From contig PHDB01000006.1 in assembly GCA_002842495.1 (NCBI GenBank), positions 46,343 to 110,342 on the forward strand: DNA of 64,000 nucleotides, written 5' to 3'. Below, one piece after another: positions 46,176-54,463 of this stretch. The stretch's first letter is position 1. Each line of letters opens with the position of its first letter. The position numbers were made by a program, and so were the translations under genes. The notes beneath the pieces are model-generated. The model saw only the letters and a list, made by a program, of their open reading frames with translations. It did no database searches and was not told where the DNA came from. The DNA is from Bacteroidetes bacterium HGW-Bacteroidetes-6. GTDB lineage: Bacteria; Bacteroidota; Bacteroidia; Bacteroidales; DTU049.

Positions 46176-47981
46176 TTGAGCGAACCTACCGAAAATATTC
46201 GTCAGAAACTACTCACTCTTCCATCCAAACCTGGAGTTTACCAGTATTTCGACGAGGATGGTGTGATTATTTATGTGGGCAAAGCACGCAATCTGAAGAA
46301 ACGCGTTTCTTCGTATTTTCAAAAAGAGCATGACAGCGCCAAGCTTCGGCTGCTGGTGCGTAAAATCACAAATATCGAAACCATCGTTGTTAACAGCGAA
46401 TTCGATGCGCTATTGCTCGAAAACAACCTTATCAAACAATACCAGCCGCGCTACAATGTATTGCTGAAAGATGACAAAACTTATCCCTGGATTTGCGTAA
46501 CCACTGAACCTTTTCCACGCATCTTTTCCACCCGCTCTCGCGACATCAGGGCTGCCGAATATTTTGGACCTTACCCTTCGGGGCGCATGGTGAAAGCTCT
46601 GATCGATATTATTCGCAAAATTTTCACTCTTAGAACCTGCAAGCTAAATCTCACGGTAGATGGTATTGCAAAAAACCGATTCAAATCTTGTCTCGAGCAG
46701 CAATTGGGCAATTGCCTTGCTCCATGTATAGGGCTTCAGTCAATAACCGAATACAACGAGATGATTGAGAGTGCCCGGATGATTCTGAAGGGAAATCTGA
46801 GGCCGGTAATTCAGCAGCTCAAGACCAGCATGAATAGATATGCAGCTGATCTTGAGTTCGAAAAAGCACAAAAAATAAAAGACAAGCTTGAGTCTCTCAC
46901 TATGTATCAGGCCAAATCCGGTGTTACTTTCGAAAAGCTTGGCAATGTTGACGTTTTTTCTGTTGTTTCGGACAACGACTTTGGTTATGTGAATTTTCTA
47001 CGCTTGCTCAATGGTGCTATTATTCAGGGGCACACCTTTGAGTTGCGTAAAAAGATTGATGAATCCGATCAGGAACTTATCATGATTGCCTTTGGTGAAT
47101 TTTTGTCGCTCAATAGCAGCTTTGCTCCACTGGTACTGCTTCCCTTCCCGGTCGAAATCAACATACCGGGAGTCAAATTCGAAGCCCCTCAAAAAAGCGA
47201 CAAAAAACAACTTCTCGAACTTTCGCTCAGCAATGCAAAACAATTCAGGATGGAGCAAAGCAAAAAACGCGAATTGATCGATCCCGAGCGTCACAGTAAA
47301 CGTATTATGCAAACGCTCATGAACGATCTGCGATTAAAAAAGCTGCCTGCACATATTGAGTGTTTCGACAATTCGAATCTGCAGGGCACTGATGCTGTTG
47401 CTTCGTGTGTTGTGTTTCGTTATGCTAAACCTGTAAAAAGTGAATATCGTATTTTCAATATTAAAACTGTGGATGGTCCCGACGATTTTGCAAGCATGAC
47501 CGAAGCAGTGACTCGCCGCCTGAAACGATTACAGGACGAAATGCAGGAACTTCCCGATCTTCTAATTGTTGACGGTGGAAAAGGACAGCTGAGTGCAGCA
47601 GTGGAAGCGCTTGATTCGTTGCAATTGCGACATATCATTCCGGTGATTGGTATTGCCAAACGGCTCGAAGAAATTTATTTTCCGGGAGACACTCTACCCC
47701 TTTATATTGACAAACGCAGTGAATCGCTCAAGTTAATTCAGCGCATGCGCGATGAAGCCCACCGCTTTGGAATCAAACATCATCGCAACAAACGAAGCAA
47801 AAATCTAATTAAAAGCGAGCTCACCGAAATAAAAGGGATTGGAAAAGCAACCTCCAAAAAATTATTAAATAAATTTGGCTCGGTTGAAGCCATCCGAAAA
47901 GCATCCATCGAAGAAATATCAACTATTACGGGAAACAAAAAGGCATTGGAACTGCTTTCGGCCTTACAACAGTCCGGATGA
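46176..47981 (+). CDS. uvrC: UvrABC excinuclease subunit C
   Basis: 601-residue nuclease that makes both incisions around DNA lesions in nucleotide excision repair. N-terminal GIY-YIG domain (about 12-95; GVYQYFDEDG, IIYVGKARNLKKRV), a UVR motif for UvrB contact (about 205-240; AADLEFEKAQKIKDKL), an RNase H-like domain with CFDNSNLQG and LIVDGGKGQL, and C-terminal helix-hairpin-helix repeats (IKGIGKATSKKLLNKFG). The start is TTG at 46176; the first in-frame ATG is far inside the conserved domain, and the promoter position fits the TTG. Confidence 0.97.
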   Translation: MSEPTENIRQKLLTLPSKPGVYQYFDEDGVIIYVGKARNLKKRVSSYFQKEHDSAKLRLLVRKITNIETIVVNSEFDALLLENNLIKQYQPRYNVLLKDDKTYPWICVTTEPFPRIFSTRSRDIRAAEYFGPYPSGRMVKALIDIIRKIFTLRTCKLNLTVDGIAKNRFKSCLEQQLGNCLAPCIGLQSITEYNEMIESARMILKGNLRPVIQQLKTSMNRYAADLEFEKAQKIKDKLESLTMYQAKSGVTFEKLGNVDVFSVVSDNDFGYVNFLRLLNGAIIQGHTFELRKKIDESDQELIMIAFGEFLSLNSSFAPLVLLPFPVEINIPGVKFEAPQKSDKKQLLELSLSNAKQFRMEQSKKRELIDPERHSKRIMQTLMNDLRLKKLPAHIECFDNSNLQGTDAVASCVVFRYAKPVKSEYRIFNIKTVDGPDDFASMTEAVTRRLKRLQDEMQELPDLLIVDGGKGQLSAAVEALDSLQLRHIIPVIGIAKRLEEIYFPGDTLPLYIDKRSESLKLIQRMRDEAHRFGIKHHRNKRSKNLIKSELTEIKGIGKATSKKLLNKFGSVEAIRKASIEEISTITGNKKALELLSALQQSG

Positions 47982-48060
47982 ATAGCATCAACCTGTTTCA
48001 AAACCAGTATCTTGAGCTGCAAAATATTTTCCAAAATACATCCAATCACAAAAATCCGTT

Positions 48061-48068
48061 TATATTTG
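48061..48068 (+). promoter_or_regulatory. -7 promoter box of glnA
   Basis: TATATTTG, exact TAnnTTTG, 31 bases before ATG 48100. Confidence 0.5.
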
Positions 48069-48099
48069 CTTTTTGAAAACATTCAAAAATCAATTGTAC

Positions 48100-49617
48100 A
48101 TGGAAAAACAGTTTCAGCTTTGTCCGAATCCACTGGTGAAGCACTTGCAGAAAAACCCGAAAGAGTTTACCGTAGAGGATATTATCAGCTATATCAAGCA
48201 CGCCGACATTAAAATGTTGAGTTTTCATTATATCGGGGGCGACGGACGTATCAAAACACTTAATTTTGTTATTACAAGCGAAGATCACTTGAGGCAGTTA
48301 CTGTTTTCGGGCGAACGTGTTGACGGCAGTAGTTTGTTTTCGCACATGGAAACCGGTTCGAGCGATTTATATGTTGTTCCCAAATTCCGTACTGCATTCA
48401 TTAATCCTTTTTCTGAAATCCCTACACTGGGAATGTTTTGTCGTTATTTCGACAAAGACGGAAGTCCTTTGCAATCGAGTCCGGAAAATATTCTCATAAA
48501 AGCACACGACGAATTGGTTGCAAAAACCGGCCTCACCATGCATGCCATGGGCGAACTGGAATATTATATCATCAGCGAACGCGAAGATCTTTTTGCTGCT
48601 GCCGACCAAAAAGGGTATCATGAGTCGTTTCCTTTCACCAAATGGGAAGATTTGCGCAAAGAAGCCATGTTGTATATTGCTCAGATGGGTGGGAAAATTA
48701 AATATGGCCATTCGGAAGTGGGTAATTTCAGCGATGAGTTCTATAATTACGAACAAAACGAAATTGAATTTGTCCCAACCGATATAGAAGAAGCCGCAGA
48801 ACAATTATTGCTTGGAAAATGGATTCTTCGTTCGCTGGCATACAAGTATGGCGTATCGCTCAGTTTTGCACCCAAAATCACTGTTGGCAAGGCTGGAAGC
48901 GGCTTGCATATTCACATGAAACTTCTCAAAGATGGTGTAAGCGTGATGTCCGACGAAAATGGCCTGAGCGAAATTGCACGTCGTGCTATTGCTGGCATTC
49001 TTGAACTTGCACCGTCGCTTACAGCCTTTGGCAATACTGTTCCCACAAGTTATTTGCGTTTGGTTCCTCATCAGGAAGCTCCAACCAATATTTGTTGGGG
49101 CGATCGCAACCGTTCGGTACTGGTACGTGTTCCACTGGGTTGGTCGGGAAATGCTTCAAAAATGACAACCATAGCCAATCCGGCAGCAGAAGAAGGAAAA
49201 TTCAGTTACCGCGAAAAACAAACTTTCGAATTCAGATGTCCTGATGGTTCGGCCGATATTTATTTGTTACTGGCAGGACTCACTGTAGCAGCCTGTCATG
49301 GATTGACTGATCCTGATTCGTTGAAAAAATCGGAAGAATCGTATGTTGATGTTAATATTTTTCATGCCGAACACAAAGATGTTGCTGCGCGATTGAAACA
49401 ACTTCCTGTTTGCTGTGCCGAATCGGCCGATGAACTGGAAAAACAAAAATCGGTTTATTTAGCCGAAGGTGTTTTTCCCGACCGACTTATCAATTCTCTG
49501 CTCACAAAACTACGAAGCTACGACGATTGTGGCCTAAGCGAAAAGCTGTATCAACTTCCAGATAATCAGCGCATTGCGTCTATAAGCGCATTGGTTGAGA
49601 AGCATTTGCATTGCTAG
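48100..49617 (+). CDS. glnA: glutamine synthetase (type I family)
   Basis: 505 residues from ATG 48100. The beta-grasp N-terminal domain (about 15-110; FHYIGGDGRIKTL) is followed by the catalytic barrel with ELEYYI, the ammonium/glutamate-binding GSGLHIHM, the NRSVLVRVP substrate block and the EFRCPDGSAD region. It makes glutamine from glutamate and ammonia with ATP in the cytoplasm. Length and motifs are those of type I (GlnA), not the 730-residue type III enzyme also common in Bacteroidota. A related gamma-glutamyl ligase role is less likely. The TTG at 48073 adds nine residues and overlaps the promoter region. Confidence 0.93.
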   Translation: MEKQFQLCPNPLVKHLQKNPKEFTVEDIISYIKHADIKMLSFHYIGGDGRIKTLNFVITSEDHLRQLLFSGERVDGSSLFSHMETGSSDLYVVPKFRTAFINPFSEIPTLGMFCRYFDKDGSPLQSSPENILIKAHDELVAKTGLTMHAMGELEYYIISEREDLFAAADQKGYHESFPFTKWEDLRKEAMLYIAQMGGKIKYGHSEVGNFSDEFYNYEQNEIEFVPTDIEEAAEQLLLGKWILRSLAYKYGVSLSFAPKITVGKAGSGLHIHMKLLKDGVSVMSDENGLSEIARRAIAGILELAPSLTAFGNTVPTSYLRLVPHQEAPTNICWGDRNRSVLVRVPLGWSGNASKMTTIANPAAEEGKFSYREKQTFEFRCPDGSADIYLLLAGLTVAACHGLTDPDSLKKSEESYVDVNIFHAEHKDVAARLKQLPVCCAESADELEKQKSVYLAEGVFPDRLINSLLTKLRSYDDCGLSEKLYQLPDNQRIASISALVEKHLHC

Positions 49618-49639
49618 AAAAATTGAAAAGAATCTTTCA

Positions 49640-49810
49640 TTATTTTTTTAATGGCTCGTTGGGAATAGTCTCTTCGGGCTTTTTTTTGCCTGATTTTCGA
49701 TTTGGCTCTACAGACTTCTTTTTCTCAACTTCCTTTTGCAACTCATCGAGATATGCAAATTCTTCGTTGATTGCATAGTTATAATTATTCACTTCAATAT
49801 CATTATTCAT
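49640..49810 (-). CDS. small highly charged protein (56 residues)
   Basis: Read by hand on the minus strand: ATG at 49810, TAA at 49642-49640, 56 codons. The protein begins MNNDIEVNNYNY, has a helical middle (FAYLDELQKEVEKKKS) and a Lys/Glu/Pro-rich tail, with no signal peptide or membrane segment. Support for coding is modest: an intact frame, a composition like that of real small Bacteroidota proteins, and two exact -7 boxes 20-35 bases upstream on the same strand, with no other gene for them to serve. It lies alone between glnA and the thioredoxin-like gene. I know no homologue. Confidence 0.5.
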   Translation of the reverse strand: MNNDIEVNNYNYAINEEFAYLDELQKEVEKKKSVEPNRKSGKKKPEETIPNEPLKK

Positions 49811-49830
49811 CTCAAAGTCATTGAATTAAA

Positions 49831-49846
49831 CAAATATACAAAAATA
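49831..49846 (-). promoter_or_regulatory. tandem -7 boxes before the small minus-strand ORF
   Basis: On the minus strand TATTTTTG (49846-49839) and TATATTTG (49838-49831) lie back to back, both exact TAnnTTTG. The nearer one ends 20 bases before the ATG at 49810. Confidence 0.45.
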
Positions 49847-49925
49847 TTTTCCGCGTTGTTTAAATAAAAAAATGGCATGATACATAATTTGCAAACTGTT
49901 ATATCGACATAGTCAGATTTTGTAA

Positions 49926-49933
49926 TACATTTG
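49926..49933 (+). promoter_or_regulatory. -7 promoter box of thioredoxin-like gene
   Basis: TACATTTG, exact TAnnTTTG, 20 bases before ATG 49954. Confidence 0.5.
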
Positions 49934-49953
49934 AAAACTAATTGAAACCAGCT

Positions 49954-50805
49954 ATGAAAAAAACAATTTTTATTATTTGCGCCTTTTCCCTTTCGGTTTT
50001 CGCCATTGCTCAAAAATCGATGCCCGAAGGTCGGGTAATTAAGCCTGTTACCGTATCTGTTACGGAAAAAGCTGTTTGTCCCGACTTTACAGTTACAAGC
50101 ACCGATGGAGTAACACTCAATCTCTACACTGAGTTGAACGCCGGCAAAGTTGTAATGATTGATCAGTTCTACACCACTTGCGGTTATTGTCAGGCTTACG
50201 CACCAACAATCGATCAGGCCTATGTAAATCATGGCTCAGGATCCGGTAATATTCTTTTCTGGGGAATCGATAATGGAGACAATAATGCTCAGGTAATTGC
50301 TTATAAAAGCACCTATGGCGTTTCCAACCCATGTGCCAGCGGAACCGAAGGCGGCGGAAATGCAGCTGATGCTGCATTGATTACGGCCATTGAATCTTCA
50401 CAAACTTTTCTGGGTTACCCAACCTATAGTGTAGTTTGTCCCAATAAGACCGTTTCGTGGGATGTAAATTATCCTCCAACAGCAACCGGATTTGATTCCT
50501 ATTTCACCAATTGCGGGGTTTCGACTATTGCCGAGCAATCTGCAATAATTAATATTGACAGAATATTTCCGGTGCCAGCTACAGATCAGATAAATTTTGA
50601 AATCACTGTAAAAAAAGCGGCTCAAATTGAATTCCAAATATTCGACATGCTTGGCCAAATGGTTTATGCCAATAAAGCTGAATACAACAATGGTGTTTTT
50701 GTAATCACAATTGATATTTCATCGTTTTCAACAGGAACATATATTGTAAAAATGTTTGACGGCGAAGTTATTTCGCAGGTTTTCCGCTTTGCTGTAGAAA
50801 ACTAA
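49954..50805 (+). CDS. thioredoxin-like protein with T9SS type A sorting domain
   Basis: 283 residues from ATG 49954, which opens a signal peptide (ending FAIAQ). A thioredoxin-fold domain spans about 35-190, with CPDFTVTSTDG resembling the TlpA/peroxiredoxin start and an active-site CGYC in FYTTCGYCQAY; further cysteines occur near 124, 154 and 180. The last 75 residues form a type A sorting domain (FPVPATDQINFEI, FDMLGQMVY and FSTGTYIVKM). The combination predicts a redox protein carried to the cell surface or medium by T9SS, perhaps a disulfide reductase or copper-handling SCO-like protein, though the exact activity is not evident. A hairpin terminator follows. Confidence 0.85.
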   Translation: MKKTIFIICAFSLSVFAIAQKSMPEGRVIKPVTVSVTEKAVCPDFTVTSTDGVTLNLYTELNAGKVVMIDQFYTTCGYCQAYAPTIDQAYVNHGSGSGNILFWGIDNGDNNAQVIAYKSTYGVSNPCASGTEGGGNAADAALITAIESSQTFLGYPTYSVVCPNKTVSWDVNYPPTATGFDSYFTNCGVSTIAEQSAIINIDRIFPVPATDQINFEITVKKAAQIEFQIFDMLGQMVYANKAEYNNGVFVITIDISSFSTGTYIVKMFDGEVISQVFRFAVEN

Positions 50806-50844
50806 AAAAGTTCGTTTTCAGGTTACAACTTTGATTGATTCATT

Positions 50845-50873
50845 AATGCCCGGAATATCTCTGGGCATTTTTG
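50845..50873 (+). terminator. intrinsic terminator after thioredoxin-like gene
   Basis: AATGCCCGG (50845-50853) pairs with CTGGGCATT (50861-50869) with one wobble, loop of 7, then a T-run. Confidence 0.82.
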
Positions 50874-50885
50874 ATTAAACAAAAA

Positions 50886-51199
50886 TTACAAAACCTCTCT
50901 TAAGACACGGGCCAAGTTATCAAACTTCTGTTTTAGCGGTCTTTTGGAAAAATCAGTTTTAATGGGGATTTTCTGTGTAAAGGTTATGATTGCCCGCGAA
51001 TTGATTACAAAGGCCATACTGATTGTTTTTGAAACAGGAATTCAAAGTCGAACTTTACCGGAAGTGAGTCGTTTAGGTTCATTTTTATCAGAATATCGGT
51101 CGAAATACGCATGGGTTTTCCCAAATTCAAATTTTGCCTCACTGGCATTGTTCCCGTAACACGAAACGGTATTCGAAACCCAAGCCGGAAACTGACCAA
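50886..51199 (-). pseudogene. frameshifted small gene (two overlapping frames)
   Basis: On the minus strand one frame runs from about 51199 (TTG; the frame is open back to 51235) to a stop at 51005, and a second frame runs from 51041 to a stop at 50886. Joined in the overlap, most simply by one extra A in the A5 run at 51026-51030, they give one protein of about 105 residues with a steady beta-strand rhythm: RIPFRVTGTMPV, MRISTDILIKMNL, PVKFDFEF, then TISMAFVINSRAIITFTQKI and a C-terminal helix. Each fragment alone is too short and ends abruptly. It lies 32 bases after the membrane-protein gene at 51232-51711 on the same strand. Either a real frameshift or an assembly error is possible. I do not recognise the family. 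Confidence 0.5.
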
Positions 51200-51231
51200 A
51201 TAAGAACCCGCTGATGCATCAACTATTGCGT

Positions 51232-51711
51232 TTAATCATTTTCGCCGGGCAGTACCGGAGGCAATCGGTCTTCTTTCTGAGTAAGCGAAAGACCAAAGAA
51301 GAGCGAGTTGGCCAAAAACCCTATAATAGCAATATAATACCCTACTCCGAGTGAAATAATGACAATCATTTTCCCTTTCCCTGGCACTTCACCTGTAACA
51401 TCGAAATAAAACCCAATCAAACTGAGAAAACCTAAAACAGAAACGGCTAATGCAGCAATGCGGATTTCTTTCTTTTTGAAAAAAGCCAGAACTAGTCCTA
51501 CAGCAGCTAAAACAAATGCACCCAAAACATACAAGTTTGGATCTATTTGCTGCACATCGTCCCCTTCGCCAACATGTGTCCCAGTGACCATGTCAACCCC
51601 ATTGAGCCGAGCGATGGTAGTGTTTCCACACTTCACCAGTACAAAAGGCAATAGAAAGGCGATTAATATCACCGGAAACGAAATTTTTGGAAAAAGCGAA
51701 TTGAATTTCAT
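51232..51711 (-). CDS. four-helix membrane protein of unknown function
   Basis: 159 residues with a likely uncleaved N-terminal membrane segment (about 10-28), a polar loop of about 35 residues (NTTIARLNGVDMVTGTHVGEG), then three segments (about 60-78, 83-104 and 115-140) and a polar Pro-rich tail. No family is recognised; the KCG at the end of the first segment could be a weak lipobox, but the other membrane segments argue for an integral inner-membrane protein. It has an exact -7 box 25 bases upstream of its start and is followed by the frameshifted gene. Confidence 0.75.
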   Translation of the reverse strand: MKFNSLFPKISFPVILIAFLLPFVLVKCGNTTIARLNGVDMVTGTHVGEGDDVQQIDPNLYVLGAFVLAAVGLVLAFFKKKEIRIAALAVSVLGFLSLIGFYFDVTGEVPGKGKMIVIISLGVGYYIAIIGFLANSLFFGLSLTQKEDRLPPVLPGEND

Positions 51712-51736
51712 AGTTCAGAAATTAATGAATTTAAAA

Positions 51737-51744
51737 CAAATATA
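51737..51744 (-). promoter_or_regulatory. -7 promoter box of membrane-protein gene
   Basis: Reads TATATTTG on the minus strand, an exact match, 25 bases before the ATG at 51711. Confidence 0.5.
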
Positions 51745-51763
51745 CAAAAGAGGCTGACAGCAA

Positions 51764-52765
51764 TCAACTTAAACGGTCGGCCAACTTACGCATTTCGGTT
51801 GCCGGTGATACATTTTTATACAGGACATTATAGACAGCATTAACAATAGGCATGTCAACCTTGTACTGTTCATTTATTTCGGTCATGCATTTAGCCGCAT
51901 AATACCCTTCGGCAACTTGTTTCATTTCGATGCGCGAATAGTTTACGCTGTAGCCCTTACCAATGAGATTACCAAAAGCTCTGTTGCGACTAAACTGACT
52001 GTAGGAGGTAACAATGATATCGCCCGAATAGGAGGAAAGATTGATATCGCGCTTGCAATGATTGATAGCTTCGAGAAAACGACGCATTTCGAGAATAGCA
52101 CCAATGGTCAGAACACTCAGAAAATTGTCGCCATAACCCAAACCCACACTAATTCCAGCCGCAACAGCATAAATGTTTTTTAACACCGAAGCATATTCAA
52201 TTCCTTCCACATCGGAAGAAACAGTTACTTTAATATTTCTGGTTGAAAAAAGGTCGGTCATCAAAGTTGTAATATCACTGTTTTTCGAGGCCAGTGTAAT
52301 ATACGAAAGCTTATCCATAACAACCTCTTCGGCATGACAAGGGCCCGCAATCATTCCAAAATTCTGGGATGGCGTATTATACACTGTTTTGAAATAATGG
52401 CTGACCACAGCATTGTACTCGGGAACAATCCCTTTAATTGCAGAAATAATGATTTTCTCGTGCAGCAATTTAGGGTCAATTCCTTCAAGTTGTTGATGAA
52501 GAAATGCAGCTGGAATTCCAAAAATAATGATATCGGATCGTTTAATAATATCTTCGAGGTCATTGCTTAAATAAAGCATTGAAGGATTAAATTCGGTAGA
52601 GCTTAGGTAGTCGGAATTGTGTCCAAAATTACTAATCGAATCGATCACTTCCTGACGACGGATAAACCAGTTGATTTTCTTGGATTGGTTTTGCAACACC
52701 TTTGCCAGCGCCGTAGCCCAGCTTCCTCCACCTACAATTCCAATTCTGTTGGCAATTTTGATCAT
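51764..52765 (-). CDS. gpsA: glycerol-3-phosphate dehydrogenase [NAD(P)+]
   Basis: 333-residue cytoplasmic enzyme reducing dihydroxyacetone phosphate to sn-glycerol 3-phosphate for phospholipid synthesis. The N-terminal Rossmann motif is GIVGGGSWATAL; the substrate and dinucleotide motifs IISAIKGI, GPCHAEE, the catalytic-lysine region LKNIYAVAAGISVGLGYGDN and the C-terminal helices are all present. Length is normal. It follows the M28 peptidase gene by 6 bases, as the third gene of a minus-strand run M49-like, M28, gpsA. Confidence 0.96.
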   Translation of the reverse strand: MIKIANRIGIVGGGSWATALAKVLQNQSKKINWFIRRQEVIDSISNFGHNSDYLSSTEFNPSMLYLSNDLEDIIKRSDIIIFGIPAAFLHQQLEGIDPKLLHEKIIISAIKGIVPEYNAVVSHYFKTVYNTPSQNFGMIAGPCHAEEVVMDKLSYITLASKNSDITTLMTDLFSTRNIKVTVSSDVEGIEYASVLKNIYAVAAGISVGLGYGDNFLSVLTIGAILEMRRFLEAINHCKRDINLSSYSGDIIVTSYSQFSRNRAFGNLIGKGYSVNYSRIEMKQVAEGYYAAKCMTEINEQYKVDMPIVNAVYNVLYKNVSPATEMRKLADRLS

Positions 52766-52771
52766 TTCGCG

Positions 52772-54454
52772 TCAGAATGTAACATCAACAGTTGTGCTAA
52801 AATCGCCACGAAGGTAGGTAATTTTTGCAATATCACCCTTTTTGTAGTTGGCAAGGGCCTTCATGTACGACATAATATCCGAAACAATAAAGTCATCGAT
52901 TTGAACAATTACGTCGCCCGTTTCAAATCCAAAATTTGATGCCGTTTTGCCTGGAGTTACCGCATCGATACGTAAACCTTTGCCTGGCCAGGCATGGTCG
53001 GGAATAATACCCAGAGTAACACCCGATCGCTTTCGCGAACCGCTGTTTTCGGCTTCGGTTTCTCTAAACGACAAAGAATCCATTCCATTGAGCGAAACAA
53101 CAATGTTTTCGGCAAGGCAAAGCACTTCAACCATCCCTTTGTAATTGATTTTGTCGGCATCATCGTATGGTGTATGATAGTCTTTATGCATTCCGGTGAT
53201 AAAGAAAATAACAGGGATTTTGTGCATATAGAACGACATCTGATCAGATCCTCCAAGTCCCGAAGAGCTCCGGCTTTGCTTGATCAATCCAGGATCAGAA
53301 GCCGTTAGCAAGCTGTCCCACTGCACAGATGTTCCTGTTCCAATCAGGTTAATTCTGGGTTCAACCGAATCGAGACGCCCAACCATATCGAAATTGAGCA
53401 TCGCCATCATGGTAGAATTATCGAAATTGTGCTGACTAAGAAACGCTTTGCTTCCTAACAAACCTTTTTCCTCGGCACTAAACGAAACAAACAGATAATT
53501 GTGATTTTTGTACCCAGCTTCTTTTATTCGGCGAGCCATTTCGAGCAAAAGAACCGTTCCGCTTCCATTATCATCGGCTCCGTTGTGAATAGATGCAGGA
53601 CCGTTGTAGCGCGATGCAAATCCACCAAAGCCCAAATGATCGTAATGAGCTCCAAGAACAATGGTTGTTGGCTTTTGGTTATCTATAAAAGCAGCTACAT
53701 TATAACCTGTTTGTTCGTTTTTTGAAAAATTGTTGACACTAAAAACGCTGTCTTCCTTGTTTTCAAGCAACTGCAACGATAATTTTGTGTCGGCCCCAAC
53801 AACCGGAATGGTTGGCCGAACAGGTTTCAGCATCCAATTCGAATAGACGGGATACTTTTTCGGATCGCTCGAAACCAAAATTACAGCAGTGGGATTTCGT
53901 TCGGAAGCCAAAGAGACTGCACTCTGAACCATATCGAAATACTCCAGGCAATTCCCAATCTTGTGGCAGGTATCGCTGTAATTGACATCAATAACAAACA
54001 CCAAACCCTGATTTGTAACTGAATCGGTTCCGAGATAGTTTTTGGGAGTAAGACCACAACCGACGAAGTGTGTTTTCCCTTTAAATTCGTATCCTACCAA
54101 ATGGTTAAGATAGAAAAAATGGCTGTCCATTTCGTATGTTTTCGATTTAAACGACATTGTTCCAAGCGAATACGAACAACCCTCGGAAAATAAAAAAGGT
54201 ATTGTGTAATCTTTTCCCGGAATTGGCAGAATTCCAAGCTTTTTATAAAAGCCAACAATATAATCGCGAGCCATCAATTCACCCTGAGTTCCGGCTTCGC
54301 GACCCTGAAGGCTGTCGGAAGCCAGAACGTGCAAATTTTGCTTCATTTCGGAGCCATAGTCCTTCTTTTGATTTTGAGAATACGAAACAACCTCTTGTCC
54401 CTGCAGCAACAATACCTGCAGAAGAAAACCCGATAAAAAAAGAATGCGAAGCAT
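52772..54454 (-). CDS. M28 family aminopeptidase with PA and PDZ domains
   Basis: 560 residues. A signal peptide (about 1-20, ending LLQGQ) precedes a region with a PA-like inserted domain (about 110-230) and an M28 zinc-peptidase core: GAHYDHLG, the HNGADDNGSG bridging Asp, FSAEEKGLLGS (catalytic Glu pair) and the late His in KDYHTPYDD, so all two-zinc ligands are visible. A PDZ domain forms the C-terminus (about 460-560; LGIIPD, GLRIDAVTPGKTASNFGFETGD). Probably a periplasmic or surface aminopeptidase. It lies 9 bases after the M49-like gene and 6 bases before gpsA. Confidence 0.93.
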   Translation of the reverse strand: MLRILFLSGFLLQVLLLQGQEVVSYSQNQKKDYGSEMKQNLHVLASDSLQGREAGTQGELMARDYIVGFYKKLGILPIPGKDYTIPFLFSEGCSYSLGTMSFKSKTYEMDSHFFYLNHLVGYEFKGKTHFVGCGLTPKNYLGTDSVTNQGLVFVIDVNYSDTCHKIGNCLEYFDMVQSAVSLASERNPTAVILVSSDPKKYPVYSNWMLKPVRPTIPVVGADTKLSLQLLENKEDSVFSVNNFSKNEQTGYNVAAFIDNQKPTTIVLGAHYDHLGFGGFASRYNGPASIHNGADDNGSGTVLLLEMARRIKEAGYKNHNYLFVSFSAEEKGLLGSKAFLSQHNFDNSTMMAMLNFDMVGRLDSVEPRINLIGTGTSVQWDSLLTASDPGLIKQSRSSSGLGGSDQMSFYMHKIPVIFFITGMHKDYHTPYDDADKINYKGMVEVLCLAENIVVSLNGMDSLSFRETEAENSGSRKRSGVTLGIIPDHAWPGKGLRIDAVTPGKTASNFGFETGDVIVQIDDFIVSDIMSYMKALANYKKGDIAKITYLRGDFSTTVDVTF

Positions 54455-54463
54455 GTAGTTTAA

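Noticed and set aside
50944..51159. Plus-strand frame of 71 codons
   Set aside because: It is the antisense of the frameshifted minus-strand gene, whose joined protein is far more regular.
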